DNA of 35,206 nucleotides from Bacteroidales bacterium (GTDB taxonomy: Bacteria; Bacteroidota; Bacteroidia; Bacteroidales; UBA932), in NCBI GenBank assembly GCA_004556005.1, contig SFJA01000009.1, forward strand, positions 1-35,206, read 5' to 3'. Shown one piece after another: positions 1 through 7,498 of the stretch. The stretch's first letter is position 1. The number at the start of each line of letters is the position of its first letter. The notes beneath the pieces were generated by a model that searched no databases, was not told the DNA's origin, and worked only from the letters and a program-made list of their open reading frames with translations. The position numbers and the translations under genes are program-made.

Positions 1-984
1 GAGGGCGGCGGCGAGGTCACTGCGGAATTGTCCCACGGGGAGGGACGGGTCGCCGCGCCAGTGGGTGCCTATGCTGACAAAGTCAAGAAGGCCGCGACGC
101 ACCCATTCTGCGACATCCAGCCCCTTTTCCATATTGTATGCCAGCGTCGGGGCGACCCGGGCGGAAAGGAGCAGAGGGCGGCCGAGCGATGCGGCGCAAG
201 AATCGACGATGGAGCGGACCTGACAGAGGAACTGCGTCATTATCCGTGAGTTGGCGCGAGCTTCGTCGGCGCGGAAATAGACGAAGAACCTCATAAAGTC
301 GAGGTCAACTCCGTCAATCAGAGGCCCGAAGCGCTCAAGTTGCTCGCGAATCAGGGCGAGTTTGTGCTCGCGGACCTGGGGATGCGCGTAGTCCAGGGCA
401 CCGGCGCTGTTATAGCCTATGCTCGGGTCATTTGTCCAGAACTGCGGATTCTGCAGCCAGAATTCTTCCATAGCCATTTTGCAGGCCGATAGAGTGTCCG
501 CAAAATGCAAATCGTTCATTCTCAATGTAATGAAAGTCTCGAGGCCTCTTTCGCGAGCACGGGCGAGCGATGCGCTGACCATATCTGTGCCTTCGGCTTC
601 GAGCCTTTTCTCATTGTCCCAGTAGCGACGCCAGAGATTGTATGTGGCGCTGTCATAGCAGGCTTTGAGTGTTCCCCCGCGGTCGTCTCCAAGCATATTG
701 CTGTATCGGGACGGATAATATACCGCCGAGCTGCCGGTGCACATCATGTAGGTTGTGACCTGTGTTCCGGCGACCATATCCACTGCGGCATTGACATCCT
801 CTACCGTTAGGGGTCTGCCTCCGAACCAGTAATTGCCGAGCATATCCGTTCCGTCATTGTTGTGGATTATGCGTCTTGCCTGCTGTGGAACGGTGCGACT
901 TGCCGGTTGGGCATGAACGAGTCCGCCACAACCCGATAAGATTGCAGCGGACACGAGGAATATTATTGTTGCGCTATGTTTCAT
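1..984 (-). CDS. Secreted TIM-barrel glycosidase-like lipoprotein, 5' part only
   Basis: An open frame with no stop runs from an ATG at 984 through the left edge of the window (328 codons), so the C-terminus is missing. The N-terminus is a lipoprotein signal: hydrophobic IIFLVSAAI followed by the lipobox LSGC, with Cys19 as the probable lipidated residue. The body resembles family-10-like glycosyl hydrolases (GHL10/COG1649 type TIM barrels): RIIHNNDG near the mature N-terminus, an internal DGVDLDFMRFF strand (acidic residues D227 and D229) and later a WRGDP segment. Start codon is 20 nt after the hppA stop, so it is probably cotranscribed with hppA. The fold call is from motif memory; the substrate is unknown and no catalytic pair can be assigned. 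It may act on host or dietary glycans at the cell surface, but that is inference. Confidence 0.8.
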   Translation of the reverse strand, partial: MKHSATIIFLVSAAILSGCGGLVHAQPASRTVPQQARRIIHNNDGTDMLGNYWFGGRPLTVEDVNAAVDMVAGTQVTTYMMCTGSSAVYYPSRYSNMLGDDRGGTLKACYDSATYNLWRRYWDNEKRLEAEGTDMVSASLARARERGLETFITLRMNDLHFADTLSACKMAMEEFWLQNPQFWTNDPSIGYNSAGALDYAHPQVREHKLALIREQLERFGPLIDGVDLDFMRFFVYFRADEARANSRIMTQFLCQVRSIVDSCAASLGRPLLLSARVAPTLAYNMEKGLDVAEWVRRGLLDFVSIGTHWRGDPSLPVGQFRSDLAAAL

Positions 985-1004
985 CTACTGGCGGAAAAGG
1001 AGTG

Positions 1005-3215
1005 TCAGATAAGCGAAGTGACTGACAGTCCGGCCATTACGATGCTTACCATACTCATAAGCTTGATAAGTATGTTGAGCGACGGACCAGATGTGTCCTT
1101 GAACGGGTCGCCGACGGTATCACCGACAACCGTTGCGTGATGGCAATCGCTGTTCTTGCCTCCGAAATGTCCTTCTTCCACGTATTTCTTGGCATTGTCC
1201 CAGGCACCGCCGGAATTGGACATAAAGACGGCGAGCACAAAGCCGGCGCCGAGTCCGCCGATGAGCAGGCCGAGAACACCGGCCACTCCGAGTACAAGTC
1301 CCACGATTACAGGAACGATAATGGCTACCAGCGACGGGAAGAGCATTTCCTGCTGGGCGGCTTTGGTCGAAATCTCCACGCAGCGCTTGTAGTCAGGGGT
1401 TCCTTCGCCTGTAAGAATTCCCTTAATCTCTCTGAACTGCCTGCGGACCTCGACCACCATCTTGGAGGCTGCGCGGCCGACTGCATTCATCGTGAGGCCG
1501 CAGAAGAGGAACGCCATCATTGCGCCGATAAAGACTCCGGCGAGCACGGCAGGATTCATCAGGCTGACATTGAAGTGGTTGAGCACGTCGAGTATGGACG
1601 CGGATGCGGCTTCGACCTTACCGGCTATGCCGTTGAGCATCTCACCGCTGCGGGAGAGCGCAATCTTGATTTCTTCAATATAGGAGGCAAGGAGGGCGAG
1701 GGCTGTGAGGGCTGCCGAGCCTATGGCAAATCCCTTTCCGGTTGCGGCGGTGGTGTTGCCGAGGGCGTCGAGGACGTCGGTGCGTTCGCGGACCTCAGGG
1801 TCGAGTTCGGACATCTGTGCGTTTCCTCCGGCATTGTCGGCTATTGGACCGTAAGCGTCTGTGGCAAGGGTGATTCCGAGGGTGCTGAGCATTCCGACTG
1901 CAGCAATTGCGACTCCGTAAAGGCCCTTGGAGAGGGTTGCGGCTTCCATCATCGAGTGGACGTCAAATCCTATGGCGAAGAGGAAGGAGAGTATGATTGC
2001 AAATGCGATTGCAAGCACCGGGATAGCTGTGGAGAGCATTCCGAGGCCGACGCCGCTGATGATGACTGTTGCAGGGCCGGTCTGGGAAGATTCTGCGAGC
2101 TTCTGGGTCGGCTTGTAGGAGTGTGAGGTGTAGTATTCGGTTGCCTTGCCGATTACGACGCCTGCGAGCAGGCCGGATACCACTGACAGCGAAAGCTGCC
2201 ACCAGTCGTTTGTTGCCGTGCCAAATACGAGCGCGAGTATGCCGAAGGTTGCAACTCCGCTGAGGATTGCGGCGAGGTTTGTGCCGAAACTCATGGACTT
2301 GAGCAGCTGGCTCATTCCGGCGCCTTCCTTGGTGCGGACGGTGAATATGCTGATTACCGAGAGCAGCACGCCGACTGCCGCGATGAGCATAGGTGCAAGA
2401 ATGGACTTGATCTGCATGTCGGTCGATACGCTGTAGAATGCTGACGCGCCGAGGGCCATCGTGCTGAGTATCGAGCCGCAGTAGCTTTCGTAGAGGTCAG
2501 CGCCCATTCCGGCTACGTCACCTACGTTGTCACCCACGTTGTCGGCTATGGTTGCAGGGTTGCGCGGATCGTCCTCCGGGAGGTCTGACTCAACCTTGCC
2601 CACGATGTCGGCTCCCACGTCGGCCGCCTTGGTATAGATTCCTCCGCCGACTCTTGCGAAGAGGGCCTGGGTGGATGCTCCCATTCCGAAGGTGAGCATG
2701 GTGGTTGTAATGACTACAAGTTTCTGTGCCAGAGAGACTTCCTCTACGCAGGCATTAAGTATGATATACCAGATGGAGATATCGAGGAGTCCGAGACCGA
2801 CTACCGTGAGTCCCATCACTGCACCCGAGCGGAATGCGACCTTGAGGCCTGCATTGAGGCTGCGTCTTGCGGCATTGGCAGTACGGCCGGATGCGTAGGT
2901 AGCGGTTTTCATTCCGATAAATCCGGCAAGTCCGGAGAAGAATCCTCCCGTGAGGAAGGCGAACGGTACCCAAGGGTTCTGGATGTGGAAGCCATAAGCC
3001 AGGATGGCGAAGAATACGGCCAGGACGGCAAAGACTATAATGACTACCTTGTATTGCTGTTTGAGGTATGCCATTGCACCTTCGCGAACATATTGCGCTA
3101 TCTGGCGCATAGTGGGCGTTCCTTCATCTTCTTTTTTCATCTGGCGATAGAATATCGCAGCGAAAGTCAGCGCCAGCACCGCGGCCAGCGGGACCAAATA
3201 GAATAACCAGGTCAT
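1005..3215 (-). CDS. hppA: Membrane-bound, K+-dependent-type pyrophosphatase (ion pump)
   Basis: This 736-residue, multi-spanning inner-membrane protein hydrolyses pyrophosphate and pumps H+ and/or Na+ out of the cytoplasm. I see the PPi-binding signature DVGADIVGKVE at residues 199-209, followed by the acidic EDDPRN and DNVGDNVGD loops, and the C-terminal DTVGDPFKDTSGPS motif. The segment GNTTAATGKG (486-495) has Ala and Gly at the positions that are Lys and Thr in K+-independent enzymes, so K+ dependence is expected. Whether it moves H+, Na+ or both cannot be read safely; Na+,H+-pumping forms are known in Bacteroides. I start at ATG 3215; an in-frame TTG lies two codons upstream. It has its own promoter just behind the ribosomal operon terminator and the glycosidase-like lipoprotein gene follows. 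Confidence 0.96.
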   Translation of the reverse strand: MTWLFYLVPLAAVLALTFAAIFYRQMKKEDEGTPTMRQIAQYVREGAMAYLKQQYKVVIIVFAVLAVFFAILAYGFHIQNPWVPFAFLTGGFFSGLAGFIGMKTATYASGRTANAARRSLNAGLKVAFRSGAVMGLTVVGLGLLDISIWYIILNACVEEVSLAQKLVVITTTMLTFGMGASTQALFARVGGGIYTKAADVGADIVGKVESDLPEDDPRNPATIADNVGDNVGDVAGMGADLYESYCGSILSTMALGASAFYSVSTDMQIKSILAPMLIAAVGVLLSVISIFTVRTKEGAGMSQLLKSMSFGTNLAAILSGVATFGILALVFGTATNDWWQLSLSVVSGLLAGVVIGKATEYYTSHSYKPTQKLAESSQTGPATVIISGVGLGMLSTAIPVLAIAFAIILSFLFAIGFDVHSMMEAATLSKGLYGVAIAAVGMLSTLGITLATDAYGPIADNAGGNAQMSELDPEVRERTDVLDALGNTTAATGKGFAIGSAALTALALLASYIEEIKIALSRSGEMLNGIAGKVEAASASILDVLNHFNVSLMNPAVLAGVFIGAMMAFLFCGLTMNAVGRAASKMVVEVRRQFREIKGILTGEGTPDYKRCVEISTKAAQQEMLFPSLVAIIVPVIVGLVLGVAGVLGLLIGGLGAGFVLAVFMSNSGGAWDNAKKYVEEGHFGGKNSDCHHATVVGDTVGDPFKDTSGPSLNILIKLMSMVSIVMAGLSVTSLI

Positions 3216-3253
3216 AAGCAACTAGTTTTTGGTATTAGATTAGTGTTGGACGA

Positions 3254-3283
3254 CAAATATAGTGATTTGGTATGAAATACAAA
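3254..3283 (-). promoter_or_regulatory. Bacteroidota-type promoter for hppA
   Basis: On the minus strand TATATTTG (3261-3254) is a perfect TAnnTTTG -7 box. TTTG at 3283-3280 sits 18 bp upstream, slightly shorter than the usual 19-21. The -33 box is the last part of the T-tract of the ribosomal operon terminator, so the two signals overlap. The expected leader is about 30 nt. Confidence 0.7.
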
Positions 3284-3316
3284 AAAAAGAGGCCAACCTT
3301 TTTGGTTGACCCCTCT
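3281..3316 (-). terminator. Rho-independent terminator of the spc-alpha ribosomal operon
   Basis: Read on the minus strand downstream of rplQ, AGAGGGGTCAACC, an A-rich loop and GGTTGGCCTCT form a hairpin with a small two-base bulge, followed by eight T. It lies about 70 bp after the rplQ stop and ends the long ribosomal transcript before hppA. Confidence 0.88.
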
Positions 3317-3384
3317 GTGACTGTTCGGCCGGTCCGTACTGCCGTCTTGCCGGTATTGCGGGACCTATGCCGAAACGTTTGCTA

Positions 3385-3867
3385 CTACTCGGCTGCTGGT
3401 GCCTCAGCTACAGGAGCTTCTGCTGCAGGAGCTGCCTCCTCAGCCTTCTTTGAGCGGCTGCGGCGGGTGCTCTTCTTAGCTGCCTTTGGTGCGCTTGCGA
3501 GAGCTGCCTCGTTAAAGTCAACGAGCTCGATGAGCGCCATATCGGCTGCATCTCCCTGGCGGAATCCGAGGTGAAGTACGCGGGTGTATCCGCCCGGACG
3601 GTCAGCGACCTTAGGTGCTACCGTGCGGAAAAGCTCGGTTACTGCGTTCTTATCCTTGAGATAGCTGAATACGACACGACGGGAATGGGTTGTATCCTCC
3701 TTTGACTTGGTGATAAGCGGCTCAACATAGCTCTTGAGGGCCTTAGCCTTGGCTACGGTTGTAGTGATGCGCTTGTGCAGAATCAGTGAGGAAGCCATAT
3801 TGGCAAGGAGAGCCTTGCGGTGACCGCTCTTGCGACCGAGGTGATTTACGGCTTTATTGTGTCTCAT
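3385..3867 (-). CDS. rplQ: 50S ribosomal protein L17 (bL17)
   Basis: Large-subunit protein of 160 residues. The family core is clear (MRHNKAVNHLGRKSGHRKAL at the start, then HKRITTTVAKAKALK, and PGGYTRVLHLGFRQGDAA near residue 91). After about residue 122 comes a non-conserved tail: a basic patch (KKSTRRSRSKK, 131-141) followed by an Ala/Glu/Pro-rich acidic end (142-160). Bacterial L17 is usually about 115-130 residues, so the tail is an addition. Last gene of the alpha operon, 2 nt after rpoA, followed by a terminator. Confidence 0.98.
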   Translation of the reverse strand: MRHNKAVNHLGRKSGHRKALLANMASSLILHKRITTTVAKAKALKSYVEPLITKSKEDTTHSRRVVFSYLKDKNAVTELFRTVAPKVADRPGGYTRVLHLGFRQGDAADMALIELVDFNEAALASAPKAAKKSTRRSRSKKAEEAAPAAEAPVAEAPAAE

Positions 3868-3869
3868 TG

Positions 3870-4880
3870 TTATTCAATTGTTTTTGGCTTGGATTCAATA
3901 TTATACTTGGTTACATCCATTCCGAATGAAAGCTTCATCTTCTCTACCAGCTGGTCGATCTCGTTAAGAGACTTGCGACCGAAGTTGCGGAACTTCATAA
4001 GCTCCGAACGTGAGTAGGATACGAGGTCTGCGAAGGTGTCGATATTGGCTGCCTTGAGGCAGTTGTATGCACGTACCGAGAGTCCCATATCGGAAAGTTT
4101 GGTAAGAAGAAGATGCTTCATACGGAGTGACTCCTCGTCAAGTTCCTTGGTCTCGCTGTCGCTGATTGTCTCGAGAGAAATCTTGTTCTCGTCGGTGAAC
4201 AGCTTGAAGTGATAGATAAGGATGTTGGCGGCCTCCTGGAGGGCGGCGCTAGGAGAGATGGAACCGTCTGTAACAATCTCAAGATTGAGCTTATCGTAAT
4301 CGGTCTTCTGCTCGACGCGGCACGGCTCTACAGTCCAGTTCACGTTGCGGATAGGAGTGTAGATGGCGTCAACCGGAATGGTTCCGATAGGCGCGTTTTC
4401 GTCGCGGAGTTCCTCAGCCGGCACGAAACTGCGACCCTTTGTGATGGTAATCGCAATCTCGATGCGCACTGAAGGCTCGAGCGAGCAGATATGCTGATCC
4501 GGATTCAACACCTTGAAAGAAGACAATCCCTTGGAGATATCTTCAGCGGTAAATTCTTTTTTGCCGCTGATTACGATGTTTGCCGTCTCAGTGTCAACGG
4601 TCTCGACCATACGGCGGAAACGAACCTGCTTGAGGTTGAGGATGATATCCTGCATACCCTCGGCAACGCCTGCGATAGTCTGGAATTCGTCCTGAACGCC
4701 TTCGATCTTGATCTGGCTGATGGCAAAACCCTCCAAAGACGCTAAGAGAATGCGGCGAAGAGCATTTCCGATAGTCTGGCCGTAGCCCGGTTCAAGTGGC
4801 TTGAACTCAAAACGGCCGACGGTTTCGGTGCTTTCGAGCATTATAACCTTGTCGGGTTTCTGAAATGCTAAGATTGCCAT
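3870..4880 (-). CDS. rpoA: DNA-directed RNA polymerase alpha subunit
   Basis: Alpha subunit of 336 residues. The N-terminal assembly domain (about 1-235) carries the characteristic FKPLEPGYGQTIGNALRRILL dimer-interface region near residues 26-46 (shown here only in part: GNALRRILL). A linker rich in Glu/Asp/Ser leads to a C-terminal domain (about 255-320) with LSVRAYNCLKAANI and the FRNFGRKSLNEI helix-hairpin-helix, which contacts DNA and regulators. The gene lies between rpsD and rplQ in normal alpha-operon order and is translated directly before rplQ (2-nt gap). Length and domains are normal for Bacteroidota. Confidence 0.98.
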   Translation of the reverse strand: MAILAFQKPDKVIMLESTETVGRFEFKPLEPGYGQTIGNALRRILLASLEGFAISQIKIEGVQDEFQTIAGVAEGMQDIILNLKQVRFRRMVETVDTETANIVISGKKEFTAEDISKGLSSFKVLNPDQHICSLEPSVRIEIAITITKGRSFVPAEELRDENAPIGTIPVDAIYTPIRNVNWTVEPCRVEQKTDYDKLNLEIVTDGSISPSAALQEAANILIYHFKLFTDENKISLETISDSETKELDEESLRMKHLLLTKLSDMGLSVRAYNCLKAANIDTFADLVSYSRSELMKFRNFGRKSLNEIDQLVEKMKLSFGMDVTKYNIESKPKTIE

Positions 4881-4903
4881 AATTTGATTCTTGGTGTTAA
4901 ATA

Positions 4904-5506
4904 TTACTTGGAGTAGAGATCGACGATGAGCTGCTCGTTGATGTTCTCAGGAATCTCGGCCCTGACAGGGACGTTGAGGAACTTTCCTACGAGAGTTTTG
5001 CTGTCAAACTCAAGCCAGGAGTACTTTGAGGCAGATGCAACGCTTGCCTGGATAACCTCGAGACTCTTTGACCTCTCCCTTACTGCAACCACGTCACCCG
5101 GCTTTACGTGTGCTGACGGAGTGTTGCAAACTACTCCGTTGAGGGTGATGTGCTTGTGTGAAACGAGCTGGCGTGCAGCTGCGCGGGTAGGGGCAATTCC
5201 GAGACGGTAAACGATGTTGTCGAGACGGGCCTCGAGGAGGAGGATGAGGTTTTCACCCTTCTGTCCGGCCATGCGGCAGGCCTTGTTGTAGGTGTTGTGG
5301 AACTGACGCTCGAGAACACCGTACATATACTTGACCTTCTGCTTCTCCTTGAGCTGGGTACCATACTCCTTGCTCTTCTTGCGCTTTGAAGCGAGGCCGT
5401 GCTGTCCCGGAGGGTAATTCCTCATTTCGAAGTCTTTGTCAGCTCCGAAGATCGGCTCTCCGAACTTACGTGCGATTTTGGTGCTAGGACCTATATATCT
5501 TGCCAT
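4904..5506 (-). CDS. rpsD: 30S ribosomal protein S4 (uS4)
   Basis: Primary 16S rRNA-binding protein of 200 residues. The N-terminus MARYIGPSTKIARKFGEP lacks the zinc-binding cysteine cluster of some S4 forms. RNYPPGQHG and KYMYGVLERQF are typical, and the S4 RNA-binding fold (about 90-150) includes ARLDNIVYRLG and HITLNG. Lies between rpsK and rpoA as in most bacteria. In E. coli S4 represses its own operon; no comparable leader can be judged here. Confidence 0.98.
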   Translation of the reverse strand: MARYIGPSTKIARKFGEPIFGADKDFEMRNYPPGQHGLASKRKKSKEYGTQLKEKQKVKYMYGVLERQFHNTYNKACRMAGQKGENLILLLEARLDNIVYRLGIAPTRAAARQLVSHKHITLNGVVCNTPSAHVKPGDVVAVRERSKSLEVIQASVASASKYSWLEFDSKTLVGKFLNVPVRAEIPENINEQLIVDLYSK

Positions 5507-5526
5507 AGTGAATAAACTTTAAATGA

Positions 5527-5913
5527 TTAAACTTTACGACGGCCCTTAGGTCTACATCCGTTGTGAGGCATCGGAGTAACATCAACGATCTCGGTAACGA
5601 TGATACCCGCGTTGTTGATGGTACGGATGGCTGACTCACGTCCGGCGCCAGGACCCTTCACATAGCATTTTACCCTGCGAAGACCTGCATCATAAGCGGT
5701 CTTGGCTGCATCCTCTGCTGCCATCTGTGCAGCGTAAGGAGTATTTTTCTTTGACCCGCGGAATCCGCATTTGCCTGCAGAGCCCCAGCTGATGACCTGG
5801 CCCTGTGCATTGGTAAGGGAAACGATAACGTTGTTGAAGGTTGATGAAATATGGGCCTCGCCATAAGCTTCAACCTTGACAACTCTTTTGGATGTTGTAG
5901 TTTTCTTTGCCAT
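5527..5913 (-). CDS. rpsK: 30S ribosomal protein S11 (uS11)
   Basis: 128-residue small-subunit platform protein. A short Lys/Thr-rich N-terminus is followed by the conserved EAYGEAHISSTFNNVIVSLT and SAGKCGFRGSKKNTPYAAQ segments, GPGAGRESAIR and the C-terminal VTPMPHNGCRPKGRRKV. Contacts the 3' end region of 16S rRNA, near the anti-Shine-Dalgarno sequence. Starts 12 nt after the rpsM stop and is part of the alpha operon. Ordinary length. Confidence 0.98.
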   Translation of the reverse strand: MAKKTTTSKRVVKVEAYGEAHISSTFNNVIVSLTNAQGQVISWGSAGKCGFRGSKKNTPYAAQMAAEDAAKTAYDAGLRRVKCYVKGPGAGRESAIRTINNAGIIVTEIVDVTPMPHNGCRPKGRRKV

Positions 5914-5925
5914 AATTCATCAATT

Positions 5926-6303
5926 TTACTTGGTTGCCTTCTTCTTGTTGGCAACAGTCTTCTTCTTGCCCTTGCGGGTACGTGCGTTGTTCTTGGTGCT
6001 CTGGCCGCGAACCGGAAGTCCGATACGATGACGGATACCGCGGTAGCAACCGATGTCCATGAGACGCTTGATGTCCATCTGGACTGATGAACGGAGCTCG
6101 CCCTCGATCTTGTAATTCTCATTGATCTCGGCACGGATCTTGGCGATCTGATCGTCGTTCCAATCACCGCACTTTACTGCAGGATCGATTCCGCACTTTT
6201 CAAGAATCTTCTTGGCTGAAGGACGACCGATACCGAAGATATAGGTAAGACCTATCTCTCCCTGTTTGTTGTTTGGTAAATCAACACCAGCAATTCTTGC
6301 CAT
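5926..6303 (-). CDS. rpsM: 30S ribosomal protein S13 (uS13)
   Basis: 125-residue small-subunit head protein that contacts the P-site tRNA and L5. Conserved features are MARIAGVDLPNNKQGEIGL, TYIFGIGRPSAKKIL, GCYRGIRHRIGLPVRGQ and a Lys/Arg-rich C-terminal tail. First gene of the alpha group after rpmJ; the intergenic gap to rpmJ is about 30 nt. Confidence 0.98.
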   Translation of the reverse strand: MARIAGVDLPNNKQGEIGLTYIFGIGRPSAKKILEKCGIDPAVKCGDWNDDQIAKIRAEINENYKIEGELRSSVQMDIKRLMDIGCYRGIRHRIGLPVRGQSTKNNARTRKGKKKTVANKKKATK

Positions 6304-6334
6304 AATTATACTTTACTTAATTTGTTACTGACTA

Positions 6335-6451
6335 TTATCCCTGACGCATCTTGAACTTAGGGTTCTTCTTGCAGATTACGTAGAGACGTCCCTTGCGGCG
6401 TACTATCTTGCAATCTTCGCTGCGCTTCTTGATGGATGTTTTGACTTTCAT
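6335..6451 (-). CDS. rpmJ: 50S ribosomal protein L36 (bL36), partly cysteine-depleted form
   Basis: A 38-codon gene found by reading the infA-rpsM gap: starts MKVKTSIKKRSEDCKIVRR and ends KKNPKFKMRQG. The typical zinc-binding L36 has three cysteines and a histidine. Here only two cysteines remain (C14 and C27); the first cysteine position is Ser/Glu and the His position is Phe, so zinc binding is probably lost, as in other C-minus forms. Position between infA and rpsM is normal for Bacteroidota. ATG at 6451, 12 nt after the infA stop. Confidence 0.95.
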   Translation of the reverse strand: MKVKTSIKKRSEDCKIVRRKGRLYVICKKNPKFKMRQG

Positions 6452-6463
6452 ATCTGTTGCTTT

Positions 6464-6682
6464 TTATTTGTATCTGAAAGATATTCTGCCTTTGGTCAAA
6501 TCATAAGGTGAGATTTCAACTCTTACCTTGTCGCCCAGAAGAATATGGATAAAGTTCATCCTCATCTTGCCCGAAATGTTGCAGAGCAGGACGTGACCGT
6601 TCTCAAGCTCGACCTTGAACATCGCGTTTGGAAGGGTCTCTATAACCTTTCCATCTTGTTCTATTGCTACTTGTTTTGACAT
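6464..6682 (-). CDS. infA: Translation initiation factor IF-1
   Basis: 72-residue single S1/OB-fold protein that binds the A site of the 30S subunit and helps IF-2 and IF-3 during initiation. Recognisable by VAIEQDGKVIETLPNAMFKV, ENGHVLLCNISGKMRMNFI and the C-terminal SPYDLTKGRISFRYK. Essentially full length. Lies between map and rpmJ in the spc operon, 15 nt after the map stop. Confidence 0.98.
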   Translation of the reverse strand: MSKQVAIEQDGKVIETLPNAMFKVELENGHVLLCNISGKMRMNFIHILLGDKVRVEISPYDLTKGRISFRYK

Positions 6683-6697
6683 TAAAATTAACTCACT

Positions 6698-7477
6698 TTA
6701 AAAATTGATCTTGCCATCTTTCTCGATAAAATCGAAGGTTGAGAGCTGCTCGGCACCGCCTTTACGGACAACAACCGTAAGTTCGTAGTGCGCCGCCTTG
6801 CTATGGTCAGCGGTGTGCACCGCCCAGCCGTTGCGGGCGAGATAAACCGCCTTGCCGCCGGCATTTACCATAGGTTCTATGCAGAGCGCCATACCGTCAA
6901 CCAGATGAGTTCCGCGACCTCTTCGGCCATAATTAGGAACCCCCGGATTTTCGTGCATCTCTTTGCCGATTCCGTGGCCTTCAAGCTCACGGACGACTGA
7001 GAATCCGAATGACTCCACGTACGATTGCACCGCGTATCCGATATCGCCGGTCCTTGCACCGGCCACAGCCGCTTCGATACCCTTGTAGAGCGAGGCCTTT
7101 GTAACATCAAGGAGTTTACGGGTCTTCGCATCCACTTCCCCGACAGGGAAAGTGTATGCGGAGTCTCCGTTATATCCTTTGTACAAGGTGCCGACGTCCA
7201 CAGAAACGATATCGCCATCCCTGAGTTCGTAGTCTGACGGGAAACCGTGTACCACGACGTCATTTACGGATGCGCATATGGCTGCGGGGAAACCTTCAAA
7301 ACCCAGGAAGCTTGGAATCGCTCCATTGTCACGGATGAAAGTCTCAGCCACCCTATTCAACTCTTTTGTTGTCACACCGGGGGCGACTGCCTTACCGACT
7401 TCCGCCAAGGTCTTTGAGACCAGTATGGCATTTTCGCGAAGGAGCTCGATCTCTTCCTCTGTTTTAGGCTTGAACAT
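6698..7477 (-). CDS. map: Methionine aminopeptidase, type I
   Basis: Removes the initiator methionine from nascent proteins in the cytoplasm. 259 residues from the ATG at 7477 (an in-frame TTG one codon upstream is less likely). The pita-bread-fold metal ligands are visible: D94 in VSVDVGT, D105 in GYNGDS, H168 in EGHGIGKEMHE, E201 in ALCIEPM and E232 in AHYELTV; H77 in VVVHGFP is the substrate-binding histidine. No N-terminal zinc-finger extension, hence the short type Ia form. Follows secY by about 20 nt and precedes infA, the usual Bacteroidota arrangement. Confidence 0.97.
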   Translation of the reverse strand: MFKPKTEEEIELLRENAILVSKTLAEVGKAVAPGVTTKELNRVAETFIRDNGAIPSFLGFEGFPAAICASVNDVVVHGFPSDYELRDGDIVSVDVGTLYKGYNGDSAYTFPVGEVDAKTRKLLDVTKASLYKGIEAAVAGARTGDIGYAVQSYVESFGFSVVRELEGHGIGKEMHENPGVPNYGRRGRGTHLVDGMALCIEPMVNAGGKAVYLARNGWAVHTADHSKAAHYELTVVVRKGGAEQLSTFDFIEKDGKINF

Positions 7478-7498
7478 CAACCTTGAATTTTCAAAGAA

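Noticed and set aside
1137..2126. 329-codon open frame on the plus strand inside hppA
   Set aside because: It is antisense to a clear, full-length pyrophosphatase; its composition (many Gly, Cys, His, Glu) reflects the codon use of the opposite strand and shows no family pattern.
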